From contig CAJWNY010000006.1 of assembly GCA_913043815.1 (NCBI GenBank), forward strand, positions 1 to 63,549: a stretch of 63,549 bases of DNA. Reading direction: 5' to 3'. Below the pieces are notes generated by a model. The model searched no databases and was not told the origin of the DNA. It was given only the letters and a program-made list of their open reading frames with translations. Below, piece after piece: positions 8,437 through 17,780 of the stretch. How positions within the stretch are numbered: the first letter of the stretch is position 1; the number at the start of each line of letters is the position of its first letter. The translations under genes and the position numbers were made by a program. The DNA is from an uncultured Gammaproteobacteria bacterium (GTDB lineage: Bacteria; Pseudomonadota; Gammaproteobacteria; Pseudomonadales; Azotimanducaceae).

Positions 8437-9297
8437 TTATAAGTCGACCAGGCTCACATTGCTCAATGGACCGCCAAAGAAATAGCCGCCCACTTTGCGG
8501 AATCGCTCAACGCCATCTGTGGCCAAAAACACTGTCTCGTCATCTGACGACGGGGTATCGCGCAACAATTCCAACTTTAATAAGTCGTGAGACACAGTAG
8601 CGGCCGTTGTTTGCGCCGAATCGACCACCTGCACATCAGCGCCAACTAATGCCTCAATTTGCTGACGAAATAGCGGAAAGTGGGTGCACCCTAACAGCAC
8701 AGTCTTGGGGTGGTTAGAGGTAGAAACCAAGTCATCCACAAATCCACGCAATCCATGCTCTAACGTATGTTGAGTTAACGATGTCGCCTGCTCGTTCACC
8801 CACCCTTGCTCGGCCAACGTCACCCACAGTGGGCAAGCCCGACCATAAATGGTTAGCGATGGATTTTTTTTGAGCAGTGCGCGCTGGTAAGCGCCGCCTA
8901 ATATTGTACTTTCTGTGGCTAAGACCAAAACACCACTGGCGTCAGCCTGCTTTGCTGCGGCCCGAGCACCGGGGTCTACTACGCCGTAAACCGGCAATGG
9001 AGAAAAGTCTTCGGCAAGAATTTTAAGAGCTGAAGCTGAGGCTGTATTGCAGGCAACGACCAAGGCTTTAACGCCCCGCCGCACCAATTCTTTCGAAGCC
9101 TGCCGCGCATAACGCACGACTGTCTCTGGTGATTTGGTGCCATATGGAAGTCGGGCACTGTCGCCCAAGTAGATGAACTGCTCGTTGGGCATGGCCTTAG
9201 CCAAGGCCGACAAGACAGTTAAACCACCCATACCTGAATCGAATACGCCAATAGGCGACTGTCGATCAGGCTGCCTATCCAACTGTTGATCAGACAT
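8437..9297 (-). CDS. murI: Glutamate racemase
   Basis: MurI converts L- to D-glutamate for peptidoglycan synthesis in the cytoplasm. The N-terminal IGVFDSGMGGLTVL motif begins near residue 16, and the two catalytic cysteines sit in VACNTAS (Cys83) and LLGCTHFPL (Cys204). The 286-residue length is within the family range. The first 14 residues are rich in Q/D/R and may be a non-conserved extension. The gene is convergent with nth and lies 23 bases downstream of argG on the same strand, so the two may be cotranscribed. Confidence 0.95.
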   Translation of the reverse strand: MSDQQLDRQPDRQSPIGVFDSGMGGLTVLSALAKAMPNEQFIYLGDSARLPYGTKSPETVVRYARQASKELVRRGVKALVVACNTASASALKILAEDFSPLPVYGVVDPGARAAAKQADASGVLVLATESTILGGAYQRALLKKNPSLTIYGRACPLWVTLAEQGWVNEQATSLTQHTLEHGLRGFVDDLVSTSNHPKTVLLGCTHFPLFRQQIEALVGADVQVVDSAQTTAATVSHDLLKLELLRDTPSSDDETVFLATDGVERFRKVGGYFFGGPLSNVSLVDL

Positions 9298-9320
9298 GAC
9301 TAAATTTGCTGCCTAGCGCG

Positions 9321-10538
9321 CTATGAGTAATCACGACCACGCTTGGCACCTAAGCGTAAGCGCAGTGCATTAAGCTTAATAAAGCCACCAGCATCGACTT
9401 GATCGTAAGCTCCTTGATCGTCCTCAAAAGTAACTACGTCTTCGTCGTACAAACTGTCCGCAGAAGCCCGAGCAACAACAGTGACAGAACCTTTATATAA
9501 TTTCAGCGTAACGGTACCGTTCACTGGGATTTGCGATTCATTAATCAGCGCTTGTAGCACTTTACGCTCTGGTGACCACCAATAACCGTTATAAATCATT
9601 TTAGCGTAGCGCGGCATCAACTCATCTTTGAGATGGCCGACTTCTCGATCAAGGGTAATAGATTCCATGGCTCTGTGACCACGCAACATAATGGTCCCGC
9701 CAGGTGTTTCATAACAACCGCGAGACTTCATGCCGACCATACGATTTTCTACAATATCGGATCGTCCAACGCCGTGGATACCGCCCAAACGATTCAATTC
9801 GCGCAACATTTCCGCTGCTGACAGTGGTTTGCCGTTTAGAGCAACCGGATCACCGAATTTATAGGTAAGCTCTATGATCTCAGCTTTGTCCGGAGCAACC
9901 TCTGACGAAACTGTCCAACGCCACATGTCTTCATCAGCCGGGGTGCTAGGATCTTCTAAGCCGCCGCCTTCATAAGAAATATGCAATAAATTAGCGTCCA
10001 TTGAATAAGGTGACTTAGAGCCACGCTTATAGTCCACAGGAATTTGATGCTTTTCACAGAAATCCATCAGTGATTCACGCGAACTCAAGTCCCACTCGCG
10101 CCATGGCGCAATGACCCTGATATCTGGATCTAACGCGTAGGCGCCCAATTCGAATCGCACTTGGTCGTTACCCTTGCCGGTGGCCCCATGAGAAACGGCG
10201 AATGCACCGGTTTCTTTGGCTATTTCTACCAAACGACGAGCAATGAGCGGCCGCGCAATACTGGTGCCCAGCAGATACTCGCCCTCGTAAACGGTATTGG
10301 CACGAAACATGGGGAAGACGTAGTTGGCGACAAAATCTTCGGTGATGTCTTCGATATAGATTTCTTTCACACCCATGGCTTTGGCTTTTTCACGGGCCGG
10401 TTCTACTTCTTCCCCTTGACCGATATCCGCGGTAAAAGTTACAACCTCAGCATCGTAGGTTTCTTGTAGCCAGCGACAGATAACCGAAGTGTCTAGGCCA
10501 CCAGAATAAGCGAGGACGATTTTGTTTTTGTCTGACAC
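9321..10538 (-). CDS. argG: Argininosuccinate synthase
   Basis: ArgG condenses citrulline and aspartate with ATP in arginine synthesis. The PP-motif [10 protein letters not shown] occurs at residues 10-19, and [15 protein letters not shown] near residue 115 forms the aspartate/citrulline-binding part. The 405-residue length is typical of the short class found in Pseudomonas. A purine-rich ribosome-binding site (AAGGGAAG) precedes the ATG. It is divergent from rnt across about 200 bases. A CATAAT -10-like element lies upstream, but I could not see a convincing ARG box. Confidence 0.97.
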   Translation of the reverse strand: MSDKNKIVLAYSGGLDTSVICRWLQETYDAEVVTFTADIGQGEEVEPAREKAKAMGVKEIYIEDITEDFVANYVFPMFRANTVYEGEYLLGTSIARPLIARRLVEIAKETGAFAVSHGATGKGNDQVRFELGAYALDPDIRVIAPWREWDLSSRESLMDFCEKHQIPVDYKRGSKSPYSMDANLLHISYEGGGLEDPSTPADEDMWRWTVSSEVAPDKAEIIELTYKFGDPVALNGKPLSAAEMLRELNRLGGIHGVGRSDIVENRMVGMKSRGCYETPGGTIMLRGHRAMESITLDREVGHLKDELMPRYAKMIYNGYWWSPERKVLQALINESQIPVNGTVTLKLYKGSVTVVARASADSLYDEDVVTFEDDQGAYDQVDAGGFIKLNALRLRLGAKRGRDYS

Positions 10539-10734
10539 GGAACTTCCCTTGAAAATGACCGCGACATATTATGCGATGCCTCATTGGATGACCATATATA
10601 TGCGTTACATCGATTAAGAAAGAAAATCTAGGCTGCTCCGGATAACGCACCTTTTAACGCCCCCTTGGGAAGAGATTACCTATAAAGCAGAAAAATTAAC
10701 CCTCGCCGTTATTGAATTCTGTTATCTTGCCGCA

Positions 10735-11361
10735 ATGGAAATATTTGAACGCTTTCGCGGCTACTTGCCGGTTGTTGTTGATTTAGAAACTGGTGGATTC
10801 AGTAAGGAATCTAACCCGGTACTCGAGATTGCCTGTACGTTTCTCACTATGAACGAAGACGAGTTGTCTGTTAAGCGGCACGCTCGATGGGACGTAAATC
10901 CGTTCCCAAATAGCATTATTGATCCCGCTAGTTTAAAGGTCACAAAAATTGATCTCGATGACCCGGATAGAAATGGTATCGATGAGAAAGATGCGCTGAC
11001 CGAGTTTTTTCGCGAGGTCAGAGAAGAAATGAAAGCATCTGGCTGTCATCGCGCAGTTATGGTGGCCCATAACGCATCATTCGATCAGGGCTTTATAAAT
11101 ATGGCCTGCGAACGCACTAACTTGAAGCGCAACCCTTTTCACCCATTTACTGCACTAGATACCGCGACCCTTGGCGCGCTGGCGTTTGGTCACACTGTAT
11201 TACGTGAGGCATGCCGCCGAGCGGGGATAGATTTCAGCGAAGCCAAGGCACACAACGCCTCCTACGATGCAGAACGCACAGCCTTGCTGTTCTGCCATAT
11301 TGTCAACGCTTGGGATTACCAAACTGCTTGGCTGGATTCAGCCAGGGGTTCAAACGAATAG
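10735..11361 (+). CDS. rnt: Ribonuclease T
   Basis: RNase T is a DEDDh 3'-5' exoribonuclease that trims the 3' ends of tRNAs and other stable RNAs. Exonuclease motif I is VVVDLETGGF (Asp16, Glu18), motif II lies in MVAHNASFDQGF, and motif III is AHNASYDAERTALLF with the final His and Asp. The length of 208 is normal (E. coli 215). It is divergent from argG and convergent with grxD, whose stop lies only 12 bases away. The same neighbourhood is seen in Pseudomonas. Confidence 0.95.
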   Translation: MEIFERFRGYLPVVVDLETGGFSKESNPVLEIACTFLTMNEDELSVKRHARWDVNPFPNSIIDPASLKVTKIDLDDPDRNGIDEKDALTEFFREVREEMKASGCHRAVMVAHNASFDQGFINMACERTNLKRNPFHPFTALDTATLGALAFGHTVLREACRRAGIDFSEAKAHNASYDAERTALLFCHIVNAWDYQTAWLDSARGSNE

Positions 11362-11372
11362 CGAGGTAGCTG

Positions 11373-11717
11373 CTAGTCTGCTTCTGGAGAGGGGTATTTT
11401 GCACTGGTTTCAACCAGCAACGTTTCTAGCTCCCCTGCTTCAAACATTTCAGTAATGATGTCACAACCGCCGACCAATTCTCCATCTACCCAAAGCTGCG
11501 GAAATGTTGGCCAATTAGCGTATCCGGGCAATGCAGATCTAATTTCTGGATTACTCAAAATGTCCACATAGGCAAAGCGCTGACCACAGGCCACCAGGCA
11601 TTCAATCGTTTGTGCAGAAAATCCACACTGAGGTGCTTGAGGAGACCCCTTCATATATAGAATGATCGGGTTTTCAGTAATTTGCTGCTTGATGTTATCC
11701 AAGACTTCTTCTGACAT
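11373..11717 (-). CDS. grxD: Monothiol glutaredoxin, Grx4 family
   Basis: This cytosolic monothiol glutaredoxin binds a glutathione-ligated 2Fe-2S cluster and takes part in cluster delivery, usually with BolA-type partners. The CGFS active site is at residues 31-34. WPTFPQLWVDGELVGG carries the TFP-type cis-proline and glutathione-binding residues, followed by the GGCD motif. At 114 residues it matches the family. A GAGCTC-rich leader contains a purine-rich ribosome-binding site just before the ATG. It is divergent from the PatB-like gene. Confidence 0.96.
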   Translation of the reverse strand: MSEEVLDNIKQQITENPIILYMKGSPQAPQCGFSAQTIECLVACGQRFAYVDILSNPEIRSALPGYANWPTFPQLWVDGELVGGCDIITEMFEAGELETLLVETSAKYPSPEAD

Positions 11718-11968
11718 GTTGAGCTCCTCTCGTTAAAAGGGTGTATTGTAGCGCTTAACGTTTATCTTATTATATGACTTTACTCAGCGTCGCTTAGCAA
11801 TAACCCATCCCATTAATGCGGATAAAATAAAATTTTACAAGTAAGGGCATCGTGACTTGTTCACCGGCTTTAGAGTGGTTTTAAGATAGTCCAAAGGAAA
11901 GGCCCCTAAAAGCAAGCCGTTTGCGACATTTTAACTTTTATCAATTTATTCCAATTAAGGACTGGTAC

Positions 11969-13096
11969 ATGGCTACACCCTTAAATCAATTAATCCAGCG
12001 CCAAGGCACCCAGAGCACCAAATGGGAAAAATATGGCGGCAGGGATATTTTGCCTTTTTGGGTGGCGGACATGGACTTCGCTTCGCCAGATTTTGTTCTG
12101 CAGGCGCTACATCAGCGCTTGGAGCACCCGATTTTAGGCTATAGCCAACAACCAGATTCGCTTACTAAGGCGTTTCAAGGCTGGTTGGTCCACCATTTTA
12201 GCTGGCAGGTGCCGGAAGAGTGGGTCGTTTGGCTGCCTGGGGTTGTACCGGGTCTTAATATGGCCGCGCGCACGCTGGCAAATGATCAGAGCATTATGAT
12301 CCCAACCCCAGTTTACTATCCATTTTTAGAAATTGGCCAAAACGCGGGCGTGGAGCAAATATTAACACCTCTGAAATTGGTCAATGGTCGCTGGGAGATG
12401 GACATCGACTATATGTGTCAACAGCTGGCCAAAAGTACAAAAATGGTCTTTATTGCCAACCCACAAAATCCCACAGGACGCGCATACAGCTTGGCAGAAC
12501 TCTGCGCGTTAGCTGAATTTATTGAAACGAATGATCTGTTGCTGGTGTCTGATGACATTCATTGCAACCTCATCATTGATCCAGCGGCAAAGTACCAACC
12601 CATTGCCCACGTTTTGCCAGAGATTGCCAACCGGACTATTACCCTTTTTGCGGCAACCAAAACTTATAATATTCCCGGCTTAAGTTGCGCCGCGGCTGTG
12701 ATCCCAGATGCGCAGCTAAGGGCGCGATTTCAGGCAACAGAAAAAGGTCTAGTTTCTGGAGTTGGGCCGCTGAACCATATTGCATCAGAAGCTTGCTTTA
12801 ACGACCGCTCAGACTGGGTATCAAATCTGCTCACCCAACTGCGCACCAACTATGAAAGGCTGATCACTGTCGCAGGCCCAAGAATGTCTCTGCTGGAAGC
12901 AACGTATCTAGCTTGGATAGATGTGCGCGATTTAGGCTTAAACGATATAGATGCCCATTTTGAAAGCCACGGACTGGGGATTTCTAATGGCAAGCAATTT
13001 GGTTTGGAAGACCATATCAGGTTCAACTTTGCCTGCCCTGAGGCGATGCTGGATGAGGGCTTAACCAGACTGAGAGAAAGCCTCAGCCACGTCTGA
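11969..13096 (+). CDS. PatB/MalY-family PLP-dependent C-S lyase/aminotransferase
   Basis: This is a fold-type I PLP enzyme of the MalY/PatB group, which cleave cystathionine or cysteine conjugates (beta C-S lyases). Family features are LPFWVADMDF near residue 30, the NPQNPTGRAYS loop, SDDIHCNLI carrying the PLP-binding Asp, and the Schiff-base lysine in AATKTYNIPG. An ATG at 11969 with AAGGA seven bases upstream is the clear start; a longer TTG-initiated frame from 11921 lacks such a site. The resulting 376 residues fit the family. Cystathionine beta-lyase activity is plausible but is not shown by sequence alone. Confidence 0.87.
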   Translation: MATPLNQLIQRQGTQSTKWEKYGGRDILPFWVADMDFASPDFVLQALHQRLEHPILGYSQQPDSLTKAFQGWLVHHFSWQVPEEWVVWLPGVVPGLNMAARTLANDQSIMIPTPVYYPFLEIGQNAGVEQILTPLKLVNGRWEMDIDYMCQQLAKSTKMVFIANPQNPTGRAYSLAELCALAEFIETNDLLLVSDDIHCNLIIDPAAKYQPIAHVLPEIANRTITLFAATKTYNIPGLSCAAAVIPDAQLRARFQATEKGLVSGVGPLNHIASEACFNDRSDWVSNLLTQLRTNYERLITVAGPRMSLLEATYLAWIDVRDLGLNDIDAHFESHGLGISNGKQFGLEDHIRFNFACPEAMLDEGLTRLRESLSHV

Positions 13097-13242
13097 AAAA
13101 AATCAAGCTCGACCCAAGCGAATACTGCACTCTATTTGGCTGAAGCATAGTTGATAACTCTTAGCCTACCTGCAAAGCAATTTTTTACAGCCTCTGTGCT
13201 TTTCTTTACCGATTATCAATAAAATGAACTCGTAGTTGCCCA

Positions 13243-13300
13243 GCGGGGAGTGTTTTAGTAACATCCCGCTTTTATTGGCCGCATTCGTTGCGGCTTTTTT
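13243..13300 (+). terminator. Hairpin plus intrinsic terminator in the patB-argD gap
   Basis: GCCGCA (13278-13283) and TGCGGC (13289-13294) form a perfect stem with a five-base loop, followed by six T's and a second T-run. Just upstream, GCGGG (13243-13247) and CCCGC (13265-13269) bracket an imperfect hairpin. The terminator lies about 180 bases beyond the aminotransferase stop, so it either ends that transcript after a long 3' UTR or terminates a small independent RNA. No convincing protein gene occupies this 360-base gap (13097-13456). Confidence 0.7.
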
Positions 13301-13400
13301 CGTTTTTGCTAAGCCTTGTTTTCCTTTAAAAAGAACAGCGTGCAAAGAACTCGATACGAAGGGCAGACTAAGAGTCTGATAACAATAGTTAGGCCGGTAT

Positions 13401-13429
13401 TTGTTAGTCACCAAGCATTTACATAAATT
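13401..13429 (+). promoter_or_regulatory. Predicted sigma-70 promoter for argD-argF
   Basis: TTGTTA (13401-13406), a 17-base spacer and TAAATT (13424-13429) resemble -35 and -10 elements. The first ATG of argD follows 27 bases later, leaving a short leader with only a weak AGAAG ribosome-binding site. This is a by-eye prediction in a gap where a promoter is expected after the terminator at 13300. Confidence 0.4.
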
Positions 13430-13456
13430 AAGAGTAGCCACTCAGAAGTTGTAGAT

Positions 13457-14617
13457 ATGAACCACGTAATGAACACTTATGGTCGAATGCCCGTACACTT
13501 CGTTAGCGGCAATGGCAGCTATCTGGAAGATACAGAAGGCAAACGCTATCTCGACGGTCTGACAGGTATTGCTGTGTGCGGTTTAGGTCATGCTCACCCA
13601 CACGTAGCCCAAGCTATTGCCAAGCAAGCAAGCACATTGATCCACACCTCAAATTTATATGAAATACCCCTACAAACAGCTTTGGCTGAACGCCTTTGCC
13701 GCAAGTCGGGTATGGATAACGTGTTCTTTTCTAATTCAGGCGCAGAGGCCAATGAAGCTGCCATTAAATTGGCACGACTGAAAGGCAACAACAAGGGCAT
13801 TAAGTCACCGTGCATCGTCGTGGTAGACGGCAGTTTTCATGGTCGCACTATGGCCACGCTAACCGCTACAGGTAACCGCAAAGTACATGCAGGCTTTGAA
13901 CCCCTACTCAGCGGCTTTGTGCGCGCGCCTTTTAATGATATTGGCGCTATTGAAAACATAGCCCGCAACAACCCAAATGTTGTCGGCTTGTTGGTTGAAC
14001 CGATACTCGGCGAAGGCGGCATTCACATCCCCAAAACCGGCTACCTTGGAGCCTTACGAAAAATTTGCGACCAGTACGACTGGCTGATGATGGTAGACGA
14101 AGTGCAAACCGGTAACGCAAGAACCGGCAAATATTTTGCCTTTCAACATGAAGGCATAATGCCCGACGTGATCACCACCGCGAAGGGGCTAGGCAATGGT
14201 ATGCCCATTGGCGCATGCCTGGCTCACGGAGAAGCGGCGTCCCTTTTTGTACCGGGCAATCATGGCTCCACTTTCGGTGGCAATCCGCTGGCCTGTGCTG
14301 CGGCCCATGCAGTGATTGATGTCATTGAGCAAGAAAACTTAGAGGAACGCGCATTATTCCTTGGTGAGCGCATTCAAGCAGGCTTCAGGAAAGTCCTTGA
14401 TGGCAACAACAATGTCAAAGAGATTCGCGGAGCAGGTCTTATGTTAGCAGTGCAACTGAATGATGATGCGCCAAACTTGGTCCATCGCGCTCTAGCAGAC
14501 GGTGTGCTGATCAACGTCACCCAGGGCAATATTGTGCGTTTACTGCCGCCTTTGACAATGACAGACGCTGAGGCAGACGAGTTAGTCGCCAAAGTTGCCG
14601 GCCTAATCAACCCTTAA
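13457..14617 (+). CDS. argD: Acetylornithine aminotransferase
   Basis: ArgD is a class III PLP aminotransferase that forms N-acetylornithine from its semialdehyde in arginine synthesis; family members may also act in lysine synthesis. Visible features are the NSGAEANEAAIKLAR phosphate-binding region near residue 95, the MMVDEVQTGNARTGK block with the PLP-binding Asp, and the Schiff-base lysine in TTAKGLGNGMPIG. The 386-residue length is slightly shorter than E. coli ArgD (406) and matches the ArgD/AstC-like short class. It is followed by argF after 17 bases, so the pair is probably one operon. Confidence 0.94.
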   Translation: MNHVMNTYGRMPVHFVSGNGSYLEDTEGKRYLDGLTGIAVCGLGHAHPHVAQAIAKQASTLIHTSNLYEIPLQTALAERLCRKSGMDNVFFSNSGAEANEAAIKLARLKGNNKGIKSPCIVVVDGSFHGRTMATLTATGNRKVHAGFEPLLSGFVRAPFNDIGAIENIARNNPNVVGLLVEPILGEGGIHIPKTGYLGALRKICDQYDWLMMVDEVQTGNARTGKYFAFQHEGIMPDVITTAKGLGNGMPIGACLAHGEAASLFVPGNHGSTFGGNPLACAAAHAVIDVIEQENLEERALFLGERIQAGFRKVLDGNNNVKEIRGAGLMLAVQLNDDAPNLVHRALADGVLINVTQGNIVRLLPPLTMTDAEADELVAKVAGLINP

Positions 14618-14634
14618 AAATTCGACAGGTACTG

Positions 14635-15558
14635 ATGAGTAATACTCCTATAGCAAAACGGGATTTTTTGTCATTGCTGGATTTCACTAGCGATGAACTT
14701 AAGTATGTGATTAACCGAGCTAAAAATTTCCGCAAAATGCATGCGGCAGGAGAAATCTATCAGCCACTTGTGGGTAAAACCGGTGCGCTGATATTACAGC
14801 TGAGCAGTACACGGACCCGCGTTGCTTTTGAGGCAGGATTTGCGCAGATGGGCGCGCACGCCATTTTCCTCGGCAGTGCAGATACACAGATTGGCCGCGG
14901 CGAACCCATTGAAGATTTGGCAAGAGTGCTGTCAGAGATGGTTGATATTGCCATGATCAGAACACTTGATCAGGAAGCAATGGAGCGCCTAGCTGAGTAC
15001 GCGACCATTCCTGTCATTAACGCCATGAGTTCGCTACTGCACCCATGCCAACTGCTAGCAGACATACAGGCGTTTGAAGAGCATCGGGGATCCATTGAAG
15101 GCAAAACCGTTACTTTCCTAGGCGACGGATACAATATGTGCCATTCCTATATCAACGCGGCCAAGCAATGGGGCTTTAATTTAAGAATTGCGTGCCCGGA
15201 CAGCCACCAGCCCAATGCGGACATTCTTGCCAGCTGTACAACGGCGGAACGAGTACTAGACCTCCGCGAGGCTGTTGAAGGCGCTCACCTTGTCGTCACT
15301 GACGTATGGTCGTCTATGGGTCATGAGGGTCAGGAATCAGGTCGTAGCGCTACCTTTGGTGCTTATCAAGTAGATGAAGCGCTACTGGATATCGCAGACC
15401 CAGAAGTATTGTTTATGCACTGCTTGCCCGCCCACCGGGGCGAAGAAGTCAACGACACTTTGCTAGATGATCCTAGATCAGTGGTCTTTCACGAAGCAGG
15501 CAATCGTCTACACACGCAAAAAGCATTAGTAGAATTCTTGCTGTTAGGCCGTCAATGA
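14635..15558 (+). CDS. argF: Ornithine carbamoyltransferase, anabolic type
   Basis: ArgF transfers carbamoyl phosphate to ornithine to give citrulline. The carbamoyl-phosphate motif STRTRVAF is near residue 58, HPCQLLADIQ near 138, and the ornithine-side HCLPAHRGEEV near 262. The 307-residue size is that of the anabolic enzyme of Pseudomonas-like bacteria. It lies just after argD, while argG is about 4 kb away on the other strand, so late arginine synthesis is clustered here. Confidence 0.96.
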   Translation: MSNTPIAKRDFLSLLDFTSDELKYVINRAKNFRKMHAAGEIYQPLVGKTGALILQLSSTRTRVAFEAGFAQMGAHAIFLGSADTQIGRGEPIEDLARVLSEMVDIAMIRTLDQEAMERLAEYATIPVINAMSSLLHPCQLLADIQAFEEHRGSIEGKTVTFLGDGYNMCHSYINAAKQWGFNLRIACPDSHQPNADILASCTTAERVLDLREAVEGAHLVVTDVWSSMGHEGQESGRSATFGAYQVDEALLDIADPEVLFMHCLPAHRGEEVNDTLLDDPRSVVFHEAGNRLHTQKALVEFLLLGRQ

Positions 15559-15682
15559 AACCCTGGAACAGCACAGCTTATGCCGACCAAACTTGCCTGG
15601 TATTAATTGGCACTTTCTAATGGGCATGCATAACAGCTATTGATTTCAGCACCCTAATACAACTTCCTATTAAGCCTCGCTT

Positions 15683-15709
15683 AAAAGGCTCCTTGTCAAG
15701 AAAGAGCCT
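15683..15709 (-). terminator. Possible terminator at the end of glpK
   Basis: AGGCTC (15686-15691) and GAGCCT (15704-15709) form a 6-bp stem spanning the glpK stop codon. On the minus strand it is followed by only a short T-run (GAGCCTTTTAAG). The signal is weak, so termination may be inefficient. Confidence 0.35.
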
Positions 15710-17192
15710 GCTTCAACGCGTGGTTATAACCCTCTAGGAGTTGCGCTCTAACCGGCTCATTCATCTGCGGCGCAAAGCGTTTATCCAAACGCCAATGGGT
15801 TGCTGCATCTTCCAAATCTTTCAACACCCCACAACCAATAGCCGCAAGAACACCCGCGCCTTTGGCCGTAGTTTCAATATCTGCAGGACGCTCAACGGTC
15901 ACTTGCAAAATATCACTCAGAAATTGGCAGAGTGCCTCATTCACCACCATGCCGCCGTCCACCCGCAGGGTATCTACCGGAGCACCTTCTTCGGCCATTA
16001 AGCTGAGCAGGGTTTCGGTTTGAAAAGCCACGCTTTGCAGAAACGCAGTAATAATATGATCTTTGTCGCTGCTCAATGTTAAGCCGGTGATTAAGCCTCT
16101 AACATCTGGCCGCCATTGCGGCGAACCTAACCCGGTAAATCCAGCCACAACGTAAACACCCTGAGCATCGCCCTCGGTGCGCTCATAAGCAGCCTGAGTG
16201 TCTGAAGCATGCTCAATTAAACCCAGCTGATCACGGAGCCACTTCACCGCCTGCCCCGCTACAAAAATGCTGCCTTCCAAGGCATAACTGGTTTGCCCAT
16301 CAATACGGTAAGCGATGGTGGCCAATAAGTTTTTCTTCGAGTAGCGCACACGCTCGCCTGTGTGGGTCATTACAAAACAACCGGTGCCATACGTGCTTTT
16401 AGACATACCGGGCTTAAAGCACGCCTGTCCTATTAACGCCGCTTGCTGGTCTCCGGCAACCCCCAATATCGGAATTGGCGCACCAAACCACTGCGCATCT
16501 GCAATACCAAATTCTGCAACACTGTCTTGCACCTTGGGCAATATAGCCTGAGGAATTGCAAAATAGTTTGTGAGCTCTACGCTCCACTGATTCGCCGTAA
16601 TATCAAATAACTGGGTTCTGCTGGCATTGGTTGCATCTGTGACATGACTCGCTCCCACGGTCAGCTTCCAAATCAAAAAAGAATCTACCGTACCAAAGCA
16701 TAGTTCACCGGCTTGCGCTTTAGCCTGAGCCCCAGGGACATTGCCCAGCAACCAAGCTAGTTTGGTACTGGAAAAATAGGGATCAATAATGAGTCCAGTG
16801 ATTTGATTAATGGCAGCGCCTAAATCTCGCCCATCAGCGAGTTGCTCGCCAGCCATCTCACTACATCGGTCTGCGCCACGACGGTCCTGCCACACAATAG
16901 CGTTGTATAGGCATTCATCCGACTGTCGATCCCAAAGCAAGGTGGTCTCGCGCTGGTTTGTGATGCCAATGGCCTGTATTTGGCTGGCCCCAATAGATGC
17001 AGATTTTAAGGCGCCTCGACCCACCTGCAAAATAGACTGCCAAATAACATTCGGATCTTGCTCTACCCAACCATCTTGTGGATAAACAGAATCGATAGTC
17101 TGCTGGGCCGAGCCCACCACCTCGCCAGAGCTGTTATAAATTATCGCACGGCTGCTCGAAGTGCCTTGGTCTAAAGCCATCACGTATGTCAT
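15696..17192 (-). CDS. glpK: Glycerol kinase
   Basis: GlpK phosphorylates glycerol to glycerol 3-phosphate in the cytoplasm. The FGGY-family N-terminal motif is ALDQGTSSSRAI, WQDRRGADRC lies near residue 100, and the second ATP-binding part includes STYGTGCFVMTHTG and the C-terminal DGGMVVNEALCQFLSDI. I start at ATG 17192, preceded by GAAAGGA at good spacing, giving 498 residues; a six-codon longer reading is less likely. No glpF, glpD or glpR lies next to it in this window, so it stands alone beside the nrd regulatory region. Confidence 0.96.
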   Translation of the reverse strand: MTYVMALDQGTSSSRAIIYNSSGEVVGSAQQTIDSVYPQDGWVEQDPNVIWQSILQVGRGALKSASIGASQIQAIGITNQRETTLLWDRQSDECLYNAIVWQDRRGADRCSEMAGEQLADGRDLGAAINQITGLIIDPYFSSTKLAWLLGNVPGAQAKAQAGELCFGTVDSFLIWKLTVGASHVTDATNASRTQLFDITANQWSVELTNYFAIPQAILPKVQDSVAEFGIADAQWFGAPIPILGVAGDQQAALIGQACFKPGMSKSTYGTGCFVMTHTGERVRYSKKNLLATIAYRIDGQTSYALEGSIFVAGQAVKWLRDQLGLIEHASDTQAAYERTEGDAQGVYVVAGFTGLGSPQWRPDVRGLITGLTLSSDKDHIITAFLQSVAFQTETLLSLMAEEGAPVDTLRVDGGMVVNEALCQFLSDILQVTVERPADIETTAKGAGVLAAIGCGVLKDLEDAATHWRLDKRFAPQMNEPVRAQLLEGYNHALKQALS

Positions 17193-17619
17193 TGGTCGTT
17201 CCTTTCTCACACCCTTTTATCTTAGCAGCAAGGTTAAAGGCATTGGCTACTATCAGCGCCCAACAACCCTCTCAGGTATTCGACGGGAACGACTTGAGAG
17301 ACGACAGATAGGGCGCTTGACATTGTACTTAGATATTTGGCGCCGCCATTAATGCACCAACAATGCGCTAACAATGAAACCGGTTTGAAAAGGCAAAAAT
17401 GCCTGAAAAATTCCATAACGACTCCATTATTGAGGACCGATCAGTGAAAATTAAGCCGGTGGATAGTATTTTTATCACACTGATTATGCGGTCGATAAGA
17501 GTGCCAATTTAGGGCAAAAAAGGCAAAATTGTCGGTCTTTTATCGCACAAAAAAGGCTTAGTTAAAAAATAACGTACTAGTTTGAGTTCATCACAAGGTT
17601 ACCCCCTAATATACACAGG

Positions 17620-17628
17620 TTATCCACA
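17620..17628 (+). promoter_or_regulatory. Perfect DnaA box upstream of nrdA
   Basis: TTATCCACA matches the DnaA-box consensus exactly. DnaA boxes upstream of nrdAB are established in E. coli, where they tie ribonucleotide reductase expression to replication initiation. It lies 27 bases before the first NrdR-like box. A single box is not an origin, and none of the genes usual near an origin are present. Confidence 0.6.
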
Positions 17629-17654
17629 GACTTTTCCTTGCAAAGATATTATGA

Positions 17655-17701
17655 ACCCATTATCTTGTGTCTTCGTTGTCTTAAAGCTCTATATATGGGA
17701 T
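17655..17701 (+). promoter_or_regulatory. Pair of NrdR-like boxes
   Basis: Two 16-bp sites, 17655-17670 (matching 13 of 16 positions of the ACACWATATATWGTGT-type consensus as I recall it) and 17686-17701 (11 of 16, with a perfect ATATAT core), start exactly 31 bases apart. That is the spacing usual for paired NrdR boxes, where the ATP/dATP-sensing repressor NrdR binds to control ribonucleotide reductase genes. The consensus is remembered, not computed. Confidence 0.55.
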
Positions 17702-17765
17702 TTATAAACTTTGATCGAACCAAATTTTATTCTCGGAATATAGACAGAGGGCCGCGCAAAAAGGC

Positions 17766-17780
17766 AATTCAGCCTGAATT
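17766..17780. promoter_or_regulatory. 15-bp palindrome in the nrdA upstream region
   Basis: AATTCAG and CTGAATT form a perfect 7-bp inverted repeat around a single base. Such a compact palindrome is more like an operator for a dimeric protein than an RNA hairpin. The binding protein is unknown. Confidence 0.35.

Noticed and set aside
9633-9821. Antisense frames inside argG and other long genes
   Set aside because: Many minus- or plus-strand frames of 60-130 codons overlap well-identified genes; none shows a family motif or a ribosome-binding site of its own.
13166-13441. Minus-strand frame of 91 codons in the patB-argD gap
   Set aside because: It reads through the clear terminator hairpin at 13278-13300, has no ribosome-binding site or recognisable motif, and is best explained as a chance frame.
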